DNA of 38,730 nucleotides from Hydrogenophilus sp. (GTDB taxonomy: Bacteria; Pseudomonadota; Gammaproteobacteria; Burkholderiales; Thiobacillaceae), in assembly GCA_020692235.1 (NCBI GenBank), contig JAIMKU010000014.1, forward strand, positions 1 to 38,730, in the 5' to 3' direction. Made by a program: the position numbers and the translations under genes. Positions 38,439-38,730 of this stretch are shown here, piece by piece. The notes under the pieces were generated by a model. The model saw only the letters and a list, made by a program, of their open reading frames with translations, ran no database searches and was not told the DNA's origin. Within the stretch, counting starts at the first letter, position 1. Every line of letters begins with the position of its first letter.

Positions 38439-38730
38439 TTTCGTATTGATCGCCAGTCGAGATGTCTAGATAAAAGGGCGGGGATTTTAAGCCCAAACAA
38501 GGGCTTCCGCCAAACGCCCCGGTATAGCCAGGCCGGCCATGTGGTCATTTTCGTCATACCCGCGAAGGGACGCCCTCCCCGAATGCGCTGGTCGGGTCAG
38601 GTATCCGGTAAACAGGGACAGACGTACGGTTTAATAATCACCCTGGAATAAGAAACTTTAAAAACTGTGGTCTGACCCCTAATTATTTGTGGCCTTCCGC
38701 CTGTTGGGCAGAGCGAGAAAACGGTGGCGC
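38439..38730. other. region upstream of gltB, no gene recognised
   Basis: This 292-bp stretch to the window edge holds the gltB promoter, but no strong -35/-10 pair or Shine-Dalgarno was identified before the gltB ATG. A partial REP-like sequence (CGTCATACCCGCGAAGG, about 38552) and the inverted repeat listed separately are the only structures seen. The 295-residue track ORF here is a shadow of gltB running out of the gene. Confidence 0.5.
38615..38679. repeat. imperfect inverted repeat resembling a REP element
   Basis: GGGACAGACGTACGGTTT (38615-38632) and AAAACTGTGGTCTGACCCC (38661-38679) are imperfect reverse complements sharing GGG-CAGAC-GTTT. They are separated by 28 bp. Such GGGxCAGAC..GTTT ends are a familiar form of REP-type repeats linked to Y1 transposases in proteobacteria. 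No transposase lies in the window. Confidence 0.5.

Overview
The window looks like chromosomal DNA of a high-GC Gram-negative bacterium, most likely a betaproteobacterium (Nitrosomonadales/Thiobacillus-like). This is inferred from the complete mraZ-to-lpxC dcw cluster, the meso-diaminopimelate-type MurE, the remnant rlmH-maf-rng order, and the torF-glnK-amtB / ubiK-comM arrangement. No 16S or other decisive marker is present, so genus is not claimed.

Region 1 (1-18.8 kb, minus strand) is the division and cell-wall (dcw) cluster: mraZ-rsmH-ftsL-ftsI-murE-murF-mraY-murD-ftsW-murG-murC-murB-ddl-ftsQ-ftsA-ftsZ-lpxC. lpxC is cut by the window edge. Most neighbours overlap by 1-14 bp. A sigma70-like promoter and five GTGGG-type MraZ boxes with exact 10-bp spacing precede mraZ. 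The only large gap, murB-ddl, holds a 127-bp tandem repeat that copies the ddl start region. A REP-like palindrome separates ftsA from ftsZ.

Region 2 (19.0-21.6 kb) has a DUF971 gene on the plus strand, then rng (RNase G) and maf on the minus strand. Beyond maf, rlmH is broken: its first ~25 and last ~28 codons survive about 1.1 kb apart. Between them are a Phd/VapB-PIN (VapC) toxin-antitoxin pair and a perfect 115-bp direct repeat of the maf 5' end.

Region 3 (23-26.8 kb, plus strand) looks accessory. It has a YeiH/UPF0324 transporter, an 80-residue single-pass microprotein and a UspA-domain protein in a row, then a HipB-HipA toxin-antitoxin operon. A perfect terminator-like hairpin with a T-run lies inside the Usp coding sequence.

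Region 4 (26.8-28.6 kb, minus strand) is a decayed nitrogen block: a TorF-type porin that has apparently lost its stop codon, a glnK fused to the middle of amtB by deletion, a nonsense codon, then the distal half of amtB and its terminator. Region 5 (28.8-32.5 kb, plus strand) holds ubiK, comM, a short VIT1/CCC1-like protein that appears internally deleted, metF, and a response-regulator start fused out of frame to the end of a hybrid histidine kinase. Region 6 (32.6-38.4 kb, minus strand) is gltB-gltD (NADPH glutamate synthase), followed by a REP-like inverted repeat near the window end.

Overall, a conserved core (cell wall, division, glutamate synthesis, folate) is interspersed with a toxin-antitoxin/transporter island. 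A cluster of deletion scars lies between 21.6 and 32.5 kb. These scars are either real genome erosion or assembly artefacts.
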